Assembly (NCBI GenBank): GCA_900542255.1
Contig: UQMR01000008.1
Location: 1 to 48,439 of the forward strand
Direction of reading: 5' to 3'
Origin: an uncultured Porphyromonadaceae bacterium
GTDB lineage: Bacteria > Bacteroidota > Bacteroidia > Bacteroidales > Barnesiellaceae_A
DNA length: 48,439 bases
Positions 17,864-27,198 of the stretch are shown here, piece by piece; the stretch's first letter is position 1, and the number at the start of each line of letters is the position of its first letter. The position numbers were made by a program, and so were the translations under genes. The notes under the pieces were generated by a model that was given only the letters and a program-made list of their open reading frames with translations, ran no database searches and was not told the DNA's origin.

Positions 17864-18292
17864 ATGAAAGAAACCGAAAATCAAGGCACCCGCATCAATA
17901 AAATGATTAGCGACTACGGCTTTTGCTCGCGCCGCGAAGCAGACCGCCTCATCGCCGACGGACGCGTAACCATCAATAACCGGCCGGCCATACCCGGCGA
18001 CCGTGTAGGAGAGGAGGATAAAGTGCGCATCGACGGGGAACCGCTCTACTTCGTCCCTCTCGAAAACCGTCCTAAGAAACACCGCTGGGGACCTCCCAAA
18101 GGCAGAGTCGAAGATACCGAAGAGCAGAGTACACAAAGGTCGGGCAGCAGGGGTGCGGCACGCCGTACCGGCGCAACCCGCAAGACAGCGGCCAACCGCC
18201 CGGCACAATCCTCGGCTTCGCGTCCCACATCTCCCAAGAAACCGGCAGCCGCCCGCGGGTCGCAACGCTCAAAATCGACCAAACGCAAGTAA
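17864..18292 (+). CDS. S4-domain RNA-binding protein with a basic low-complexity tail
   Basis: A 142-residue protein. Residues 8-55 form an S4 RNA-binding domain (TRINKMISDYGFCSRREADRLIADGRVTINNRPAIPGDRVGEEDKVRIDG), most like the N-terminal domain of RluB/RluF-type rRNA pseudouridine synthases. The catalytic synthase domain is absent. After PKKHRWGPPKGR the protein becomes a tail rich in Arg, Lys, Ser, Thr and Ala, which should be disordered and bind nucleic acid non-specifically. It could be a ribosome-associated factor derived from a pseudouridine synthase. It sits between murI and metA with gaps of 21 and 11 bp. Confidence 0.85.
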   Translation: MKETENQGTRINKMISDYGFCSRREADRLIADGRVTINNRPAIPGDRVGEEDKVRIDGEPLYFVPLENRPKKHRWGPPKGRVEDTEEQSTQRSGSRGAARRTGATRKTAANRPAQSSASRPTSPKKPAAARGSQRSKSTKRK

Positions 18293-18303
18293 CAGGAGTC
18301 GTC

Positions 18304-19209
18304 ATGCCCATCAAAGTACCATCGTCATTTCCGGCTGTCGCCGCACTGCAACGCGAAAAGATATATCTCACCGGGAAACCCTCACCGGAGACTCCTTGCG
18401 CCCACCCCGCGCGACTGCTGATACTCAACCTCATGCCGCTGAAAATCGACACCGAGATAAATCTGCTGCGCGTACTATCGGGCACACCATTCACAATAGA
18501 GACCGACTGGATTGTACCGCAGGGACACCACTCGAAGAACACGCCGGCAGAGCATATCGAAAAATACTACAAACACTTTTCAGATGTGAAGTCGTTGCAC
18601 TACGACGGCATGATTATCACCGGGGCACCGGTAGAACACCTCCCGTTTGAGGAGGTCGACTATTGGGCGGAACTCACGGAAATCTTCGATTGGACACAAA
18701 CGCACGTCACCTCCACACTCTATCTATGCTGGGGGGCAGTAGCCGGATTATATTACTACTACGGCATACCCAAATCGATGCTGCCGCAAAAGTGCTTCGG
18801 CGTTTTTCCCCACGAGGTAATCGATGCCACCCACCCGCTTTTCCGCGGCTTCGACGACATCTTTTACGTCCCGCAAAGCCGCCATTGCGAGGTACGCCGC
18901 GAGGATGTTGAAAAGGTTGCCGACCTCTCCATTCTCTCCGCCTCCCACGAGAGCGGCCTGCATGCCATTGCAACACGCCAAGGGGCACAGTTCTTCATCA
19001 TGGGGCACTCTGAGTATGCGCCCTACACGCTCGACGCCGAGTACCGGCGCGACCTCTCGCGCAACCTCCCCATCGTTCTCCCCAGGCACTACTACCACGA
19101 TAACAATCCCGCCAACCCGCCCGTCGTAACATGGCGGGCACACGGCAACCTCTTTTTCACCAACTGGCTGCACAACTTCGTGTGCAACCCCAACCTTCCC
19201 TCCCAATGA
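18304..19209 (+). CDS. metA: Homoserine O-acyltransferase MetA, predicted acetyl-CoA specific
   Basis: Acylates homoserine as the first committed step of methionine synthesis. The catalytic residues fall at E. coli-like positions: Cys142 (LYLCWGA), His235 and Glu237 (GHSEY). Position 111 is Glu (ITGAPVE). In characterised MetA proteins Glu111 goes with acetyl-CoA and Gly111 with succinyl-CoA, so the likely product is O-acetylhomoserine. The 301 aa are full length. The TGA stop overlaps the ATG of the next gene. Confidence 0.94.
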   Translation: MPIKVPSSFPAVAALQREKIYLTGKPSPETPCAHPARLLILNLMPLKIDTEINLLRVLSGTPFTIETDWIVPQGHHSKNTPAEHIEKYYKHFSDVKSLHYDGMIITGAPVEHLPFEEVDYWAELTEIFDWTQTHVTSTLYLCWGAVAGLYYYYGIPKSMLPQKCFGVFPHEVIDATHPLFRGFDDIFYVPQSRHCEVRREDVEKVADLSILSASHESGLHAIATRQGAQFFIMGHSEYAPYTLDAEYRRDLSRNLPIVLPRHYYHDNNPANPPVVTWRAHGNLFFTNWLHNFVCNPNLPSQ

Positions 19210-21032
19210 GCCAGCCACGTGCCATAGAGTTGCTATCGCCGGCCAAAGATGCCACCACGGGACGTGAGGCCATTCTGCACGGAGCCGACGCCGTATATAT
19301 AGGAGCCCCCCGTTTTGGAGCAAGAGCTGCGGCCGGGTGCTCAATCGAGGAGATAGCCCGCCTGTGCGACTTCGCCCACCCATACAATGCCCGCATCTAT
19401 GCAGCCCTCAACACCATCCTGTATGACCACGAACTGGCCGAAGCCGAGCAAATAGCATGGCAACTCTATCGAGCCGGGGTAGACGCACTCATCGTACAGG
19501 ACATGGCATTGCTGCAACTCGATTTACCCCCCATAGCCCTCCACGCCAGCACACAATGCGACAACCGAACGCCCGAAAAGGTAAAATTCCTTGCCGATGC
19601 AGGCTTCTCGCAGGTTGTTTTGGCACGAGAGCTCTCCCTCAAAGAGATAGAGGCAATAGCAGCCACTACCGATGTAGCCCTCGAAGCCTTTGTACACGGA
19701 GCTCTGTGCGTAAGTTACAGCGGACAGTGCTACCTGAGTGCCGCCACGACAGGCCGCAGCGCCAACCGGGGCGAATGCGCCCAATGCTGCCGCCTGCCCT
19801 ACACCCTGACCGACGCCACCGGTAAGGTTATAGCCCGCGACCGCCACTTGCTCTCGCTCAAAGACCTCAATCTGAGCGACTCGATAGAAAAACTCCTCGA
19901 CGCAGGCATCTCTTCACTCAAAATAGAGGGCCGACTCAAAGAGACCGCCTATGTCAAGAACGTCACAGCATACTACCGCGCACAGATTGACAAGATTCTG
20001 GCACGCCGTCCCCACGAGTACCGCCGCGCCTCAGACGGAGTCTCAGAGATAACATTCACCCCCAATCCCCGCAAGAGTTTCAACCGGGGATTTACCACCT
20101 ACTTCCTCAATCGCCAACCCGAGGAACCGATTATTCAGGCCGCCACGCCCAAATCTATGGGCGAACCGGTCGGTAAGGTAACCGCCGTCACCGACAGCCG
20201 CACATTCCGCTACGACGGCACCGTCGCACTGCACAATGGCGACGGGCTCTGCTATATCGACGCCAACGGGAATTTTAGCGGATTCAGACTCAACCGAGCC
20301 GAAGGCAGGCAACTCTATGCCGCCTCTCCGCAAAAACTCACCCCGGGCATACAACTTTTCCGCAATAGCGACATCCGCTTCGACACCGAGCTTGCCCGCC
20401 CCACAGCACGGCGCACCATCGCCGTCACCCTCCGTTTCTATGAACTTCCCACCGGTTTTGCCATAGATATAAGCGACGGCAACACCCTCACCACACACCG
20501 CTGCGACACAGCGAAGACTCCGGCACGTGCCCCGCAGCGCGAACGCATCAAGGCCGAACTCTCCAAGCTGGGCAACACCCCATTCGTTGCAACCCAAGTC
20601 ACGGTAGAGACCTCCTGCGACTACTTTATCCCCATGTCGCAATTGGCCGAGTGGCGGCGCACGGCAATCTCATGGTTTCAGACGGCAAGGCGACTGGCCT
20701 ACCGCGCCCCCCGGCGTCATACAGCACGCACCCACAACGACGTGCTATCGGCCCAATTAGACTATCGCGCCAACGTGGCCAACGCCACAGCACGCGATTT
20801 CTATACCGCACACGGAGCCCAACACATCGAGCCGGCTTTTGAGATAACCCCCGTCGAGGAGGCCGAGCTCATGCGCACGCGCCACTGCATAAGACGATAC
20901 CTGGGAGCATGTCTTCGCACGCCACAAGGGAAACGCCTGCAAGGTCCGCTCTATTTGACGTACGTAAACACACGTCTCGGACTCCATTTCGATTGCCAAC
21001 ACTGCGAAATGGTCATAAAGAAACAACCTTAG
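19206..21032 (+). CDS. U32 peptidase-family protein (long form), probable RNA hydroxylation factor
   Basis: A 608-residue protein. The N-terminal TIM-barrel-like domain carries the U32 signature E-x-F-x2-G-x-x-C-x4-G-x-C at residues 160-178 (Glu160, Cys168, Cys175), with more cysteines at 191, 194 and 195. The long C-terminal extension (about residues 300-608) has the arrangement of DUF3656-type proteins. U32 proteins were first called collagenases, but E. coli relatives are RlhA and TrhP, which hydroxylate 23S rRNA or tRNA, so an RNA-modifying role is more likely. ATG 19206 overlaps the metA stop as ATGA; the frame's GTG at 19131 lies inside metA. A shorter paralogue is at 32739. Confidence 0.88.
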   Translation: MSQPRAIELLSPAKDATTGREAILHGADAVYIGAPRFGARAAAGCSIEEIARLCDFAHPYNARIYAALNTILYDHELAEAEQIAWQLYRAGVDALIVQDMALLQLDLPPIALHASTQCDNRTPEKVKFLADAGFSQVVLARELSLKEIEAIAATTDVALEAFVHGALCVSYSGQCYLSAATTGRSANRGECAQCCRLPYTLTDATGKVIARDRHLLSLKDLNLSDSIEKLLDAGISSLKIEGRLKETAYVKNVTAYYRAQIDKILARRPHEYRRASDGVSEITFTPNPRKSFNRGFTTYFLNRQPEEPIIQAATPKSMGEPVGKVTAVTDSRTFRYDGTVALHNGDGLCYIDANGNFSGFRLNRAEGRQLYAASPQKLTPGIQLFRNSDIRFDTELARPTARRTIAVTLRFYELPTGFAIDISDGNTLTTHRCDTAKTPARAPQRERIKAELSKLGNTPFVATQVTVETSCDYFIPMSQLAEWRRTAISWFQTARRLAYRAPRRHTARTHNDVLSAQLDYRANVANATARDFYTAHGAQHIEPAFEITPVEEAELMRTRHCIRRYLGACLRTPQGKRLQGPLYLTYVNTRLGLHFDCQHCEMVIKKQP

Positions 21033-21049
21033 AGTCACTTTATACCACC

Positions 21050-21080
21050 TTGACAAAATAGCAAAAATTTAGTAGTTTTG
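21050..21080 (+). promoter_or_regulatory. Promoter of the TPR regulator gene
   Basis: TTG at 21050-21052 and TAGTTTTG at 21073-21080, 20 bp apart, a full match to the Bacteroidales layout. The leader to ATG 21206 is about 120 nt. Confidence 0.7.
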
Positions 21081-21205
21081 CAGGAGAATACTCCGCCCAT
21101 CCCCGGCAAGGAGAGAGACACTACTATACAAGCGACAAGTTGCCGGTCGGTTACAATGACAACGCCACCAGTACCGTCGCCCGTGAACGAACCATAAAAA
21201 CATAC

Positions 21206-22852
21206 ATGGTTTTGAGAAATTGTGCTATTATAAAACTTGTTTCCGTACTTCTCTTGCTCTTTTGCATACCGCTATGCAAGGGGAACTCTGCCACGCCATC
21301 CCTCCGGGACTCGTTATTCGACGTAACAGAGCTTCGCAACGAGCAATCGGCACATCAACTGATAGATATACTGCAACGGCTTCACGCCGCAGGAGAACCC
21401 GAGATGGCCTACTGCTGCTCCGAAGCCCTGAGCCAATACGGCTGGTTCCTCATCCAAAACAACGAATGGAGCATCAGCCTCGAACTCTTCGAGAGAGCTG
21501 CCGCCTATTGTCCCCAAGACAAGCAGACGCTATATTACAGCATCCAATCGGGCCTGGCCGGCATATATCTTTACAGAAAAGAGAACGAAAAATCCCGTAA
21601 TCTCTTTCTCAAAGCCTACGCATTCTACAAACAGAGCGACTATTACGAAGAGTTTGTCAAGGTATGCTGCAACTTAGGCACCCTGCACAAACGCGAGGGT
21701 AACAGCGTCAAGGCACTCTCATACTACACAGAGGCCCTCTCTGTGGCCGAAGCTCACAACCTCGACATGCTTTACTGCATCATTCTTATCTATATGGAAG
21801 AGATAGAGAAGAATGACAGCGTAAAACTCGAACTGCTCAACCGGGGTATCAAACTCGCCTTTGAGAAAGAGTTCACCGTCCTTTATGCCTCCAACCACCT
21901 TGCCCTGTCGCGCTACTACTTCGGCACAAGGCACTATCCCCAGGCTCTCGATGCAATCAACAAGTCGGTCTCCTACGCCGAGCAATACGGACTGCAAGAT
22001 GTCCTTATTAACTGCTACCAGCTGAAAGGGGAGATTTACGCCGCACAAAAAGACTACCCCATGGCATACAGCTGCGCCATACAACGCGAGGACCTGCATT
22101 CAAAGTATGTAGAAAAGCAGATGCAACAAATATTTACACACCAACAATACGTATATGCATTGCTCGACTGGTGCCACACACACGTTGCCACTGTAAACGA
22201 AGAGACACCCGCTACAATAACACACAACACAGGCTGGCGCGATTACAAGATATGGTTATGGACCAGCATCGCTCTGCTGCTGGTTGCAGCGGCCATAAGC
22301 GGATATGCCATTTACCTTTACCGCCGCCGGCACGACAAGGCCACCACCAGCAACGACGAGTCACGGCCTGCATCGCCCTCGAACGAAGAAGCCCAGAAAC
22401 AGATAGAGACATTAGAGCTCAACCTGAAAAACTTAGAAGCGCAAGCAGACTATTTCTATCGTTTCTATTGCAGCTTCAACGGCCTGCTCGCAAAAATACG
22501 GACAATGATACGGCAGGCATATAAGCAGGTCGATACCGACCAGCAGGCTCAGCTGCGCAACGTAAACAGCTTTATCGCCCAGAACATGCTTCCGGCAAAA
22601 GAGAATCCATACTCCGAACGGTTAAATAACGAAAATGCAGCTTTTGTAGAGAGATTGGAGAAACGTTTTCCCGAAATTACCGAGAACGACAAGAAGCTGG
22701 CAGTATTCCTGCGGATGAATTTTACCACACACGAAATCTCGTTCCTGACAGGCAATCAATTAAAATCCATCAACATGGGACGCTACCGTTTGCGCAAGAC
22801 TTTGCGCCTCTCATCCGATGAAGATTTAGTCGATTTCTTACAGGAAATATAG
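21206..22852 (+). CDS. TPR membrane protein with C-terminal LuxR-like helix-turn-helix
   Basis: A 548-residue protein. It has a signal peptide or first membrane segment (residues 8-25), tetratricopeptide repeats up to about residue 310, a transmembrane helix at about 348-371 (WLWTSIALLLVAAAISGYAIYLY), a coiled coil, and a C-terminal region with TENDKKLAVFLRMNFTTHEI then QLKSINMGRYRLRKTL. That last part resembles the LuxR/GerE-type helix-turn-helix seen in Bacteroidales TPR regulators. The layout suggests TPRs outside the inner membrane sensing something and a cytoplasmic DNA-binding end. It lies directly before three T9SS-type exported proteins. ATG 21206 begins the hydrophobic segment; upstream in-frame ATGs overlap the leader. 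Confidence 0.8.
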   Translation: MVLRNCAIIKLVSVLLLLFCIPLCKGNSATPSLRDSLFDVTELRNEQSAHQLIDILQRLHAAGEPEMAYCCSEALSQYGWFLIQNNEWSISLELFERAAAYCPQDKQTLYYSIQSGLAGIYLYRKENEKSRNLFLKAYAFYKQSDYYEEFVKVCCNLGTLHKREGNSVKALSYYTEALSVAEAHNLDMLYCIILIYMEEIEKNDSVKLELLNRGIKLAFEKEFTVLYASNHLALSRYYFGTRHYPQALDAINKSVSYAEQYGLQDVLINCYQLKGEIYAAQKDYPMAYSCAIQREDLHSKYVEKQMQQIFTHQQYVYALLDWCHTHVATVNEETPATITHNTGWRDYKIWLWTSIALLLVAAAISGYAIYLYRRRHDKATTSNDESRPASPSNEEAQKQIETLELNLKNLEAQADYFYRFYCSFNGLLAKIRTMIRQAYKQVDTDQQAQLRNVNSFIAQNMLPAKENPYSERLNNENAAFVERLEKRFPEITENDKKLAVFLRMNFTTHEISFLTGNQLKSINMGRYRLRKTLRLSSDEDLVDFLQEI

Positions 22853-22910
22853 AAATATTTTTATTTCTCCCACACTATAACACGATTTATTAATTGCCGA
22901 TTTTTTCTCC

Positions 22911-22926
22911 AAACGGGTTCCCGTTT
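22911..22926 (+). terminator. Possible weak terminator after the TPR regulator
   Basis: AAACGGG and CCCGTTT around a 2-nt spacer, followed by a single further T and then ATG. The loop is too tight and the U-run short, so the call is weak. Confidence 0.3.
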
Positions 22927-23037
22927 TATGGATGTATACAATAAATACATCTGATAATCAACATATTATATACTTATTGTAGATATAAAAACAGAGGTTT
23001 TACGGGTTTTGTAGGTCGTTTTAGGCTCAATTTTTCT

Positions 23038-23068
23038 TTTGAAATAGATTTTTGCCCTTATAAATTTG
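23038..23068 (+). promoter_or_regulatory. Promoter of the first T9SS-type gene
   Basis: TTTG at 23038-23041 and TAAATTTG at 23061-23068, 19 bp apart. The leader to ATG 23127 is about 50 nt. The same gap (22853-23126) holds an 8-bp inverted repeat, TACAATAA 22937-22944 and TTATTGTA 22974-22981, that could be an operator. No gene is visible in the gap. Confidence 0.6.
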
Positions 23069-23126
23069 TTGAGAGAGAACGAATTTTTCTGCATTATTTT
23101 AGTTATTCATCCTAAAATCTCAAATT

Positions 23127-25235
23127 ATGAAAACAAAACTATTCCTTGTATTAGCAACTTGCTCTTTATGTCTTACGCCATGGGGGTATGCCGGCACAAA
23201 TAGTCCCATCGAAGTGGCCAACCTCGACCAAATGCGAGAGGCAAAGGCACTGTCGGAACTTCCGGCGCCGCTAAGAAGTTTCTTAAAAAGTGATGCAGGC
23301 TCAAAATACAAAGCCAGTGACTTTGTTAAATTTTTGAGAAACGAACCCACTTCCCAAATACAAAAAGCTCCCGCCATAGAAAACGCCGATTTTACACCCG
23401 AAGAAATAGTTGTACTTTCTGAAGATTTCTCCAAATGGACGGCCGGCAGCGAAGGCAATCCCGATGCAACAGACATTACAACCGACAGTACCACCATGCA
23501 AACTTACATGCAGACACCCGGATGGAACGGATTTCTTGCCTACCAAGCCGGCGGTGTAGCCTACCTGGGTCTTGACGAAGTTGGCGATGACGGCCCCGGC
23601 ACCTTGCTTACACCGGAACTGAATTTGGCCGCAACCGGGGGTGCTTACAAACTGAAATTCCGTGCCCGCAGTGCCAACCCCATGCAAGAGACACAAGCAT
23701 TACAAACTTGGACTCTCGATAACGCTACCGGCAGTATTATAAACGCTCGCGGATACGACATAACATCTGAGTGGACAGAGTGTGAAATGGACTTTACCGG
23801 TGGCGGTAACCGTTCTATGATATTGTTACATGGCATGCAAGGTATGGTATATTTCGACGATTTTGAAGTGATTGCTTACGATTACGGTATAGGCAAGCCC
23901 GTCGTAGAAGATATGGCATTGCTGAGCTTAGACCAAATCTCTGCCAGTTGGTCGAAGGTAGAAAATGCAACATCATACCATGTAGCTCTCTACGATATAG
24001 ACAACGGAGTATATGCCCTGCCCGAATATGACCTACAATCGGCCGACACAACCTGTGTGATAGACTTCCCCATCGTTGCCGGTACCTACTACCGCCTGGA
24101 AGTGAAAGCCACCGATGGCGAACACCTGTCGCCTGCCGGTACATTCTTTGGATACTTCTCACCCGATGCTGTCGGCACTCCCGAGGCTCTTCCCGCCACC
24201 GATGTTACAGACGAGAGCTTTACAGCCAACTGGAATGCCGCACCTTTTGCATACGGCTATGAAGTAAACGTAACAAAACACCATATTGCACAAGCCGATG
24301 GAGAAGTTCTGGTACTCACCGATGAGAACTTCGACCTCATGCCCGGCGGCACAGAAGAGGGTCCTCAAACACTCGTCCAATTAAACTACATGGACAAATA
24401 CATGCAACAACCCGGATGGATGGTTGACTTAGGCCTCACCGGTTTCACATCCGATGATAGCGGCATCCTTGGTATTACCAACATGATGGCAGACTGGGGC
24501 ATTCCGGGCTTCCTGCTCTCTCCCACCTTCGACCTCTCTAACGGCGGCGGCAAAGTAAAAGTCGAATTCAAAGCCAAGAGTTTCCTCGACGATGCAGTTC
24601 TCATCCTCTCGTTAGTTAATTACGAAGAGGGTGTTCCTTTCCCGGGCTATGTAGGCGTACCGGTCGGCACCACATGGCAAGATTTCTCTTATGAACTCGA
24701 AGGCGGCGTAAACGGTTGCGAAATCTACATCATGGTATATGATGCCACAGAAGGCGGCGACGTCATCTATCTCGACGACCTGAAAGTATCTCAAGCCCTT
24801 AACAAAGACGAGTATATCGCTTTCCCCTACCGCAAAGCGAAGACCGACGAACCTAACGTACTGCAAGCTGTCATAGAAACACCCGGAAAAACGGCAGGCA
24901 GCTTCTTCAGCTACAACGTAAACGGATACTTCCCCGTAACAATCGACCCCGTTTACGGCGATGAAATCATGTACAGCGAGGCATCGGAGGAAGTATATGT
25001 CGATGCACCCGACGCAGTGAAGGCTATCGATGCCGACAAAGTTGCAAAAGCCTACGTCGCAGGTGACGAGTTGCGCATTGAGAATCCCGCAGGAGAGCCC
25101 GTATACATCTATACCGTAGGCGGTGCCCTTATAAAAGCCGATGCCACAGGCAACACAGTAGTGACATCGCGCCTCACACAGAAAGGCGTCTACATCGTAC
25201 GCGTTGGCAACCAAGCAGTAAAGGTTGTTAGATAA
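23127..25235 (+). CDS. Exported multidomain protein with T9SS sorting tail (choice-of-anchor/fibronectin III type)
   Basis: A 702-residue secreted protein with signal peptide (cleavage near GYAGTNS). Two jelly-roll modules of the choice-of-anchor J or cleaved-adhesin type lie at about 90-250 (starting VVLSEDFSKW) and 385-555 (VLVLTDENFD), each ending in a strand like VYFDDFEV or IYLDDLKV. Fibronectin-III-like segments lie between them (ISASWSKVENATSYHVALYD; FTANWNAAPFAYGYEVNV). The last 70 residues form a type A T9SS sorting domain, ending GVYIVRVGNQAVKVVR. It should cross the outer membrane and be surface anchored or released. Its ligand is unknown. A perfect palindromic terminator follows. 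Confidence 0.87.
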   Translation: MKTKLFLVLATCSLCLTPWGYAGTNSPIEVANLDQMREAKALSELPAPLRSFLKSDAGSKYKASDFVKFLRNEPTSQIQKAPAIENADFTPEEIVVLSEDFSKWTAGSEGNPDATDITTDSTTMQTYMQTPGWNGFLAYQAGGVAYLGLDEVGDDGPGTLLTPELNLAATGGAYKLKFRARSANPMQETQALQTWTLDNATGSIINARGYDITSEWTECEMDFTGGGNRSMILLHGMQGMVYFDDFEVIAYDYGIGKPVVEDMALLSLDQISASWSKVENATSYHVALYDIDNGVYALPEYDLQSADTTCVIDFPIVAGTYYRLEVKATDGEHLSPAGTFFGYFSPDAVGTPEALPATDVTDESFTANWNAAPFAYGYEVNVTKHHIAQADGEVLVLTDENFDLMPGGTEEGPQTLVQLNYMDKYMQQPGWMVDLGLTGFTSDDSGILGITNMMADWGIPGFLLSPTFDLSNGGGKVKVEFKAKSFLDDAVLILSLVNYEEGVPFPGYVGVPVGTTWQDFSYELEGGVNGCEIYIMVYDATEGGDVIYLDDLKVSQALNKDEYIAFPYRKAKTDEPNVLQAVIETPGKTAGSFFSYNVNGYFPVTIDPVYGDEIMYSEASEEVYVDAPDAVKAIDADKVAKAYVAGDELRIENPAGEPVYIYTVGGALIKADATGNTVVTSRLTQKGVYIVRVGNQAVKVVR

Positions 25236-25246
25236 TAGTTACTCAC

Positions 25247-25286
25247 AGGCGACTGTTATGTTCCGGAACATAACAGTCGCCTTTTT
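25247..25286 (+). terminator. Terminator formed by a perfect 36-bp palindrome
   Basis: Positions 25247-25282 are a perfect palindrome centred on CCGG, running directly into TTTTT (25282-25286). It starts 11 bp after the 702-residue gene. Confidence 0.9.
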
Positions 25287-25310
25287 CTCATCCATAATAC
25301 GGCTATTGAT

Positions 25311-27083
25311 ATGACACGAAATATACTTTATACATTTATCATCCTATGTCTTACGGTTCTGTCGGGACACTCGGCACAAGCCGCATCGTTGATAGTAGGG
25401 TACTGCGACGGCGAGCTGGCAGAGAAAGGCGTAGGCAAATCGGGCATAGGTACTATCTCGGTTGCCGTATGTTTCCCCCAGGAGATGCTTGCACAATACG
25501 CCGGCGCACATATCACAGGTATCAGAGTAGGACTGACAACAACCGAAAACATGACCGAGCTCGTGGGTTGGGTACGCACCGACCTCACGGGCGAGAATGC
25601 CGCCTCGGGCTCGTTTGCCACACCAACGGCAGGATGGAACGAAACCGACTTCGACACCCCCTACCTTATCGACGGCAACAGCGACCTCTACCTCGGCTAC
25701 TCATTCACCCAACAATTAAAGCAAGCAAAATGTATCTCCCTGGTAGGCAAGCCCTCGCAATATGGCTACTACTTAGCCAAAGACAACGAGTGGCAAGACA
25801 AGGGGCTCGAAAGCGAGGGAGTGGTAAGCATAGAGATGTATATCGAAGGCGACAACCTGCCTGCAAACGACTTGAAGATAGAGTCTTGCTTCTTCGACAA
25901 CAATGTGCAACCCACAGGCACACCATTCAGCGCTACATGCGTAATACGCAATGTCGCCTCTTCTCCGATAGAGGGTTACGACCTCACCTATCGGATAAAC
26001 GGCGGCGACGAGCTGCAACTCACGGTCGGGAAGACCTTGCAATACCGTCAGCGCGACACCTTGCGCATAGAGATACCGGCCGATGCCCTACCCCTCGGCG
26101 TATCGTCGCTGAGCACATCGGTCGCTATAAAAGGCGATGTTGCCGATGACAACACCGACAACAACAGCCAGACTATTCCGTTTGCCACCTACGACAATAC
26201 CTTCAACCACATAGTACTCTTGGAGCAATTCACCTCCGAAGAGTGCCCCAACTGCCCCCGAGGCATCTTTGCCATCGACGATGCCATGAAGGTATACGGC
26301 GACAAGGTCGTACACGTAGCACACCACTCGGGTTACACGGCCGACTGGCTCACCATCGACGACAGCGACACCTACGTATGGCTATACGGTCCTGACGGCT
26401 CTTTTGCACCGGCCAAGATGCTCGACCGTCGCCGCATCTCTGACCAATATCCCGTAGAGAGTATTGCCGATGCCGAAGATGTCATTTCGGCCATAGAGAC
26501 CGTGCTCCCCAATCCCTCTCTCGTAGAGGCCATACCCGTGGTAAACTACAATGAGACCACACGCGAAGCAAAAATAACCGTTACATGTCGCAAAATAGAC
26601 GCCTTCGACGTGCAATGCCCAGAGTCGCGCCTCACCCTCTTCCTCGTAGAAGACAGCGTGAAAGCCGTTGCCCAGGCCGGCATCTCATCGAGCAGCTTCA
26701 AACATGCCAATGTGGTACGCGACGTGGCATCGGACGATGTATGGGGCGATATCATCCCGTGGAGCGGCAATGAAGCCACCATGAGCTATACGGTAACAAT
26801 ACCCGAGGATTGGGACGAGACCCGTATGACGGCAGTAGTATTCGTATCCAATTACAACCCCGACGACCGCAACGACTGCAACGTCTACAATGCGGCCAAA
26901 CAGAGCTTCAATACCCCCGAAGCTGTCGGCACGACCCGCATCAACAAAGAGGTATCGCATACAGAATTTTACTCTATACAAGGTTTCCGCTTGCTGTCGG
27001 AGCCCACAGACGGCATATATATTGCCCGCATAATATATACCGACGGCTCTGCGGCTGTGATAAAACGCGTTGCAAGACGCTGA
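25311..27083 (+). CDS. Omp28-related exported protein with T9SS sorting tail
   Basis: A 590-residue protein. Its signal peptide ends near SAQAAS. The N-terminal third has beta-rich adhesin-like segments. Residues about 300-400 contain the Omp28 thioredoxin-like segment: VLLEQFTSEECPNCPRG with a CxxC pair, then VVHVAHHSGYTADW and YGPDGSFAPAKMLDRR. The last 50 residues (YSIQGFRL to GIYIARIIYTDG and VIKRVARR) match a type A T9SS C-terminal domain. Porphyromonas Omp28 is a surface protein; a redox role for the CxxC pair is possible but unproven. The gene lies 24 bp after the preceding terminator and has no obvious promoter box. Confidence 0.87.
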   Translation: MTRNILYTFIILCLTVLSGHSAQAASLIVGYCDGELAEKGVGKSGIGTISVAVCFPQEMLAQYAGAHITGIRVGLTTTENMTELVGWVRTDLTGENAASGSFATPTAGWNETDFDTPYLIDGNSDLYLGYSFTQQLKQAKCISLVGKPSQYGYYLAKDNEWQDKGLESEGVVSIEMYIEGDNLPANDLKIESCFFDNNVQPTGTPFSATCVIRNVASSPIEGYDLTYRINGGDELQLTVGKTLQYRQRDTLRIEIPADALPLGVSSLSTSVAIKGDVADDNTDNNSQTIPFATYDNTFNHIVLLEQFTSEECPNCPRGIFAIDDAMKVYGDKVVHVAHHSGYTADWLTIDDSDTYVWLYGPDGSFAPAKMLDRRRISDQYPVESIADAEDVISAIETVLPNPSLVEAIPVVNYNETTREAKITVTCRKIDAFDVQCPESRLTLFLVEDSVKAVAQAGISSSSFKHANVVRDVASDDVWGDIIPWSGNEATMSYTVTIPEDWDETRMTAVVFVSNYNPDDRNDCNVYNAAKQSFNTPEAVGTTRINKEVSHTEFYSIQGFRLLSEPTDGIYIARIIYTDGSAAVIKRVARR

Positions 27084-27086
27084 GAT

Positions 27087-27112
27087 ATTCTCTGCGAAGA
27101 GAATCTATTTTT
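27087..27112 (+). terminator. Terminator after the Omp28-related gene
   Basis: ATTCTCT (27087-27093), loop GCGA, AGAGAAT (27098-27104), then CTA and TTTTT (27108-27112), just past the stop codon. Confidence 0.75.
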
Positions 27113-27157
27113 CTAATGTTTTTATGGTTATTTAATTTAATTAAGTAGTGTTTGTTG

Positions 27158-27198
27158 GCAACGGGAATTTCTGCCGGAAGAGGCACAATTCCCGTTGC
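27158..27198. repeat. Long-stem hairpin in the intergenic region
   Basis: GCAACGGGAATT (27158-27169) is the exact reverse complement of 27187-27198, with a 17-nt loop. It may be a second, backup terminator, although only ACCTTTC follows on the plus strand. Confidence 0.7.
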
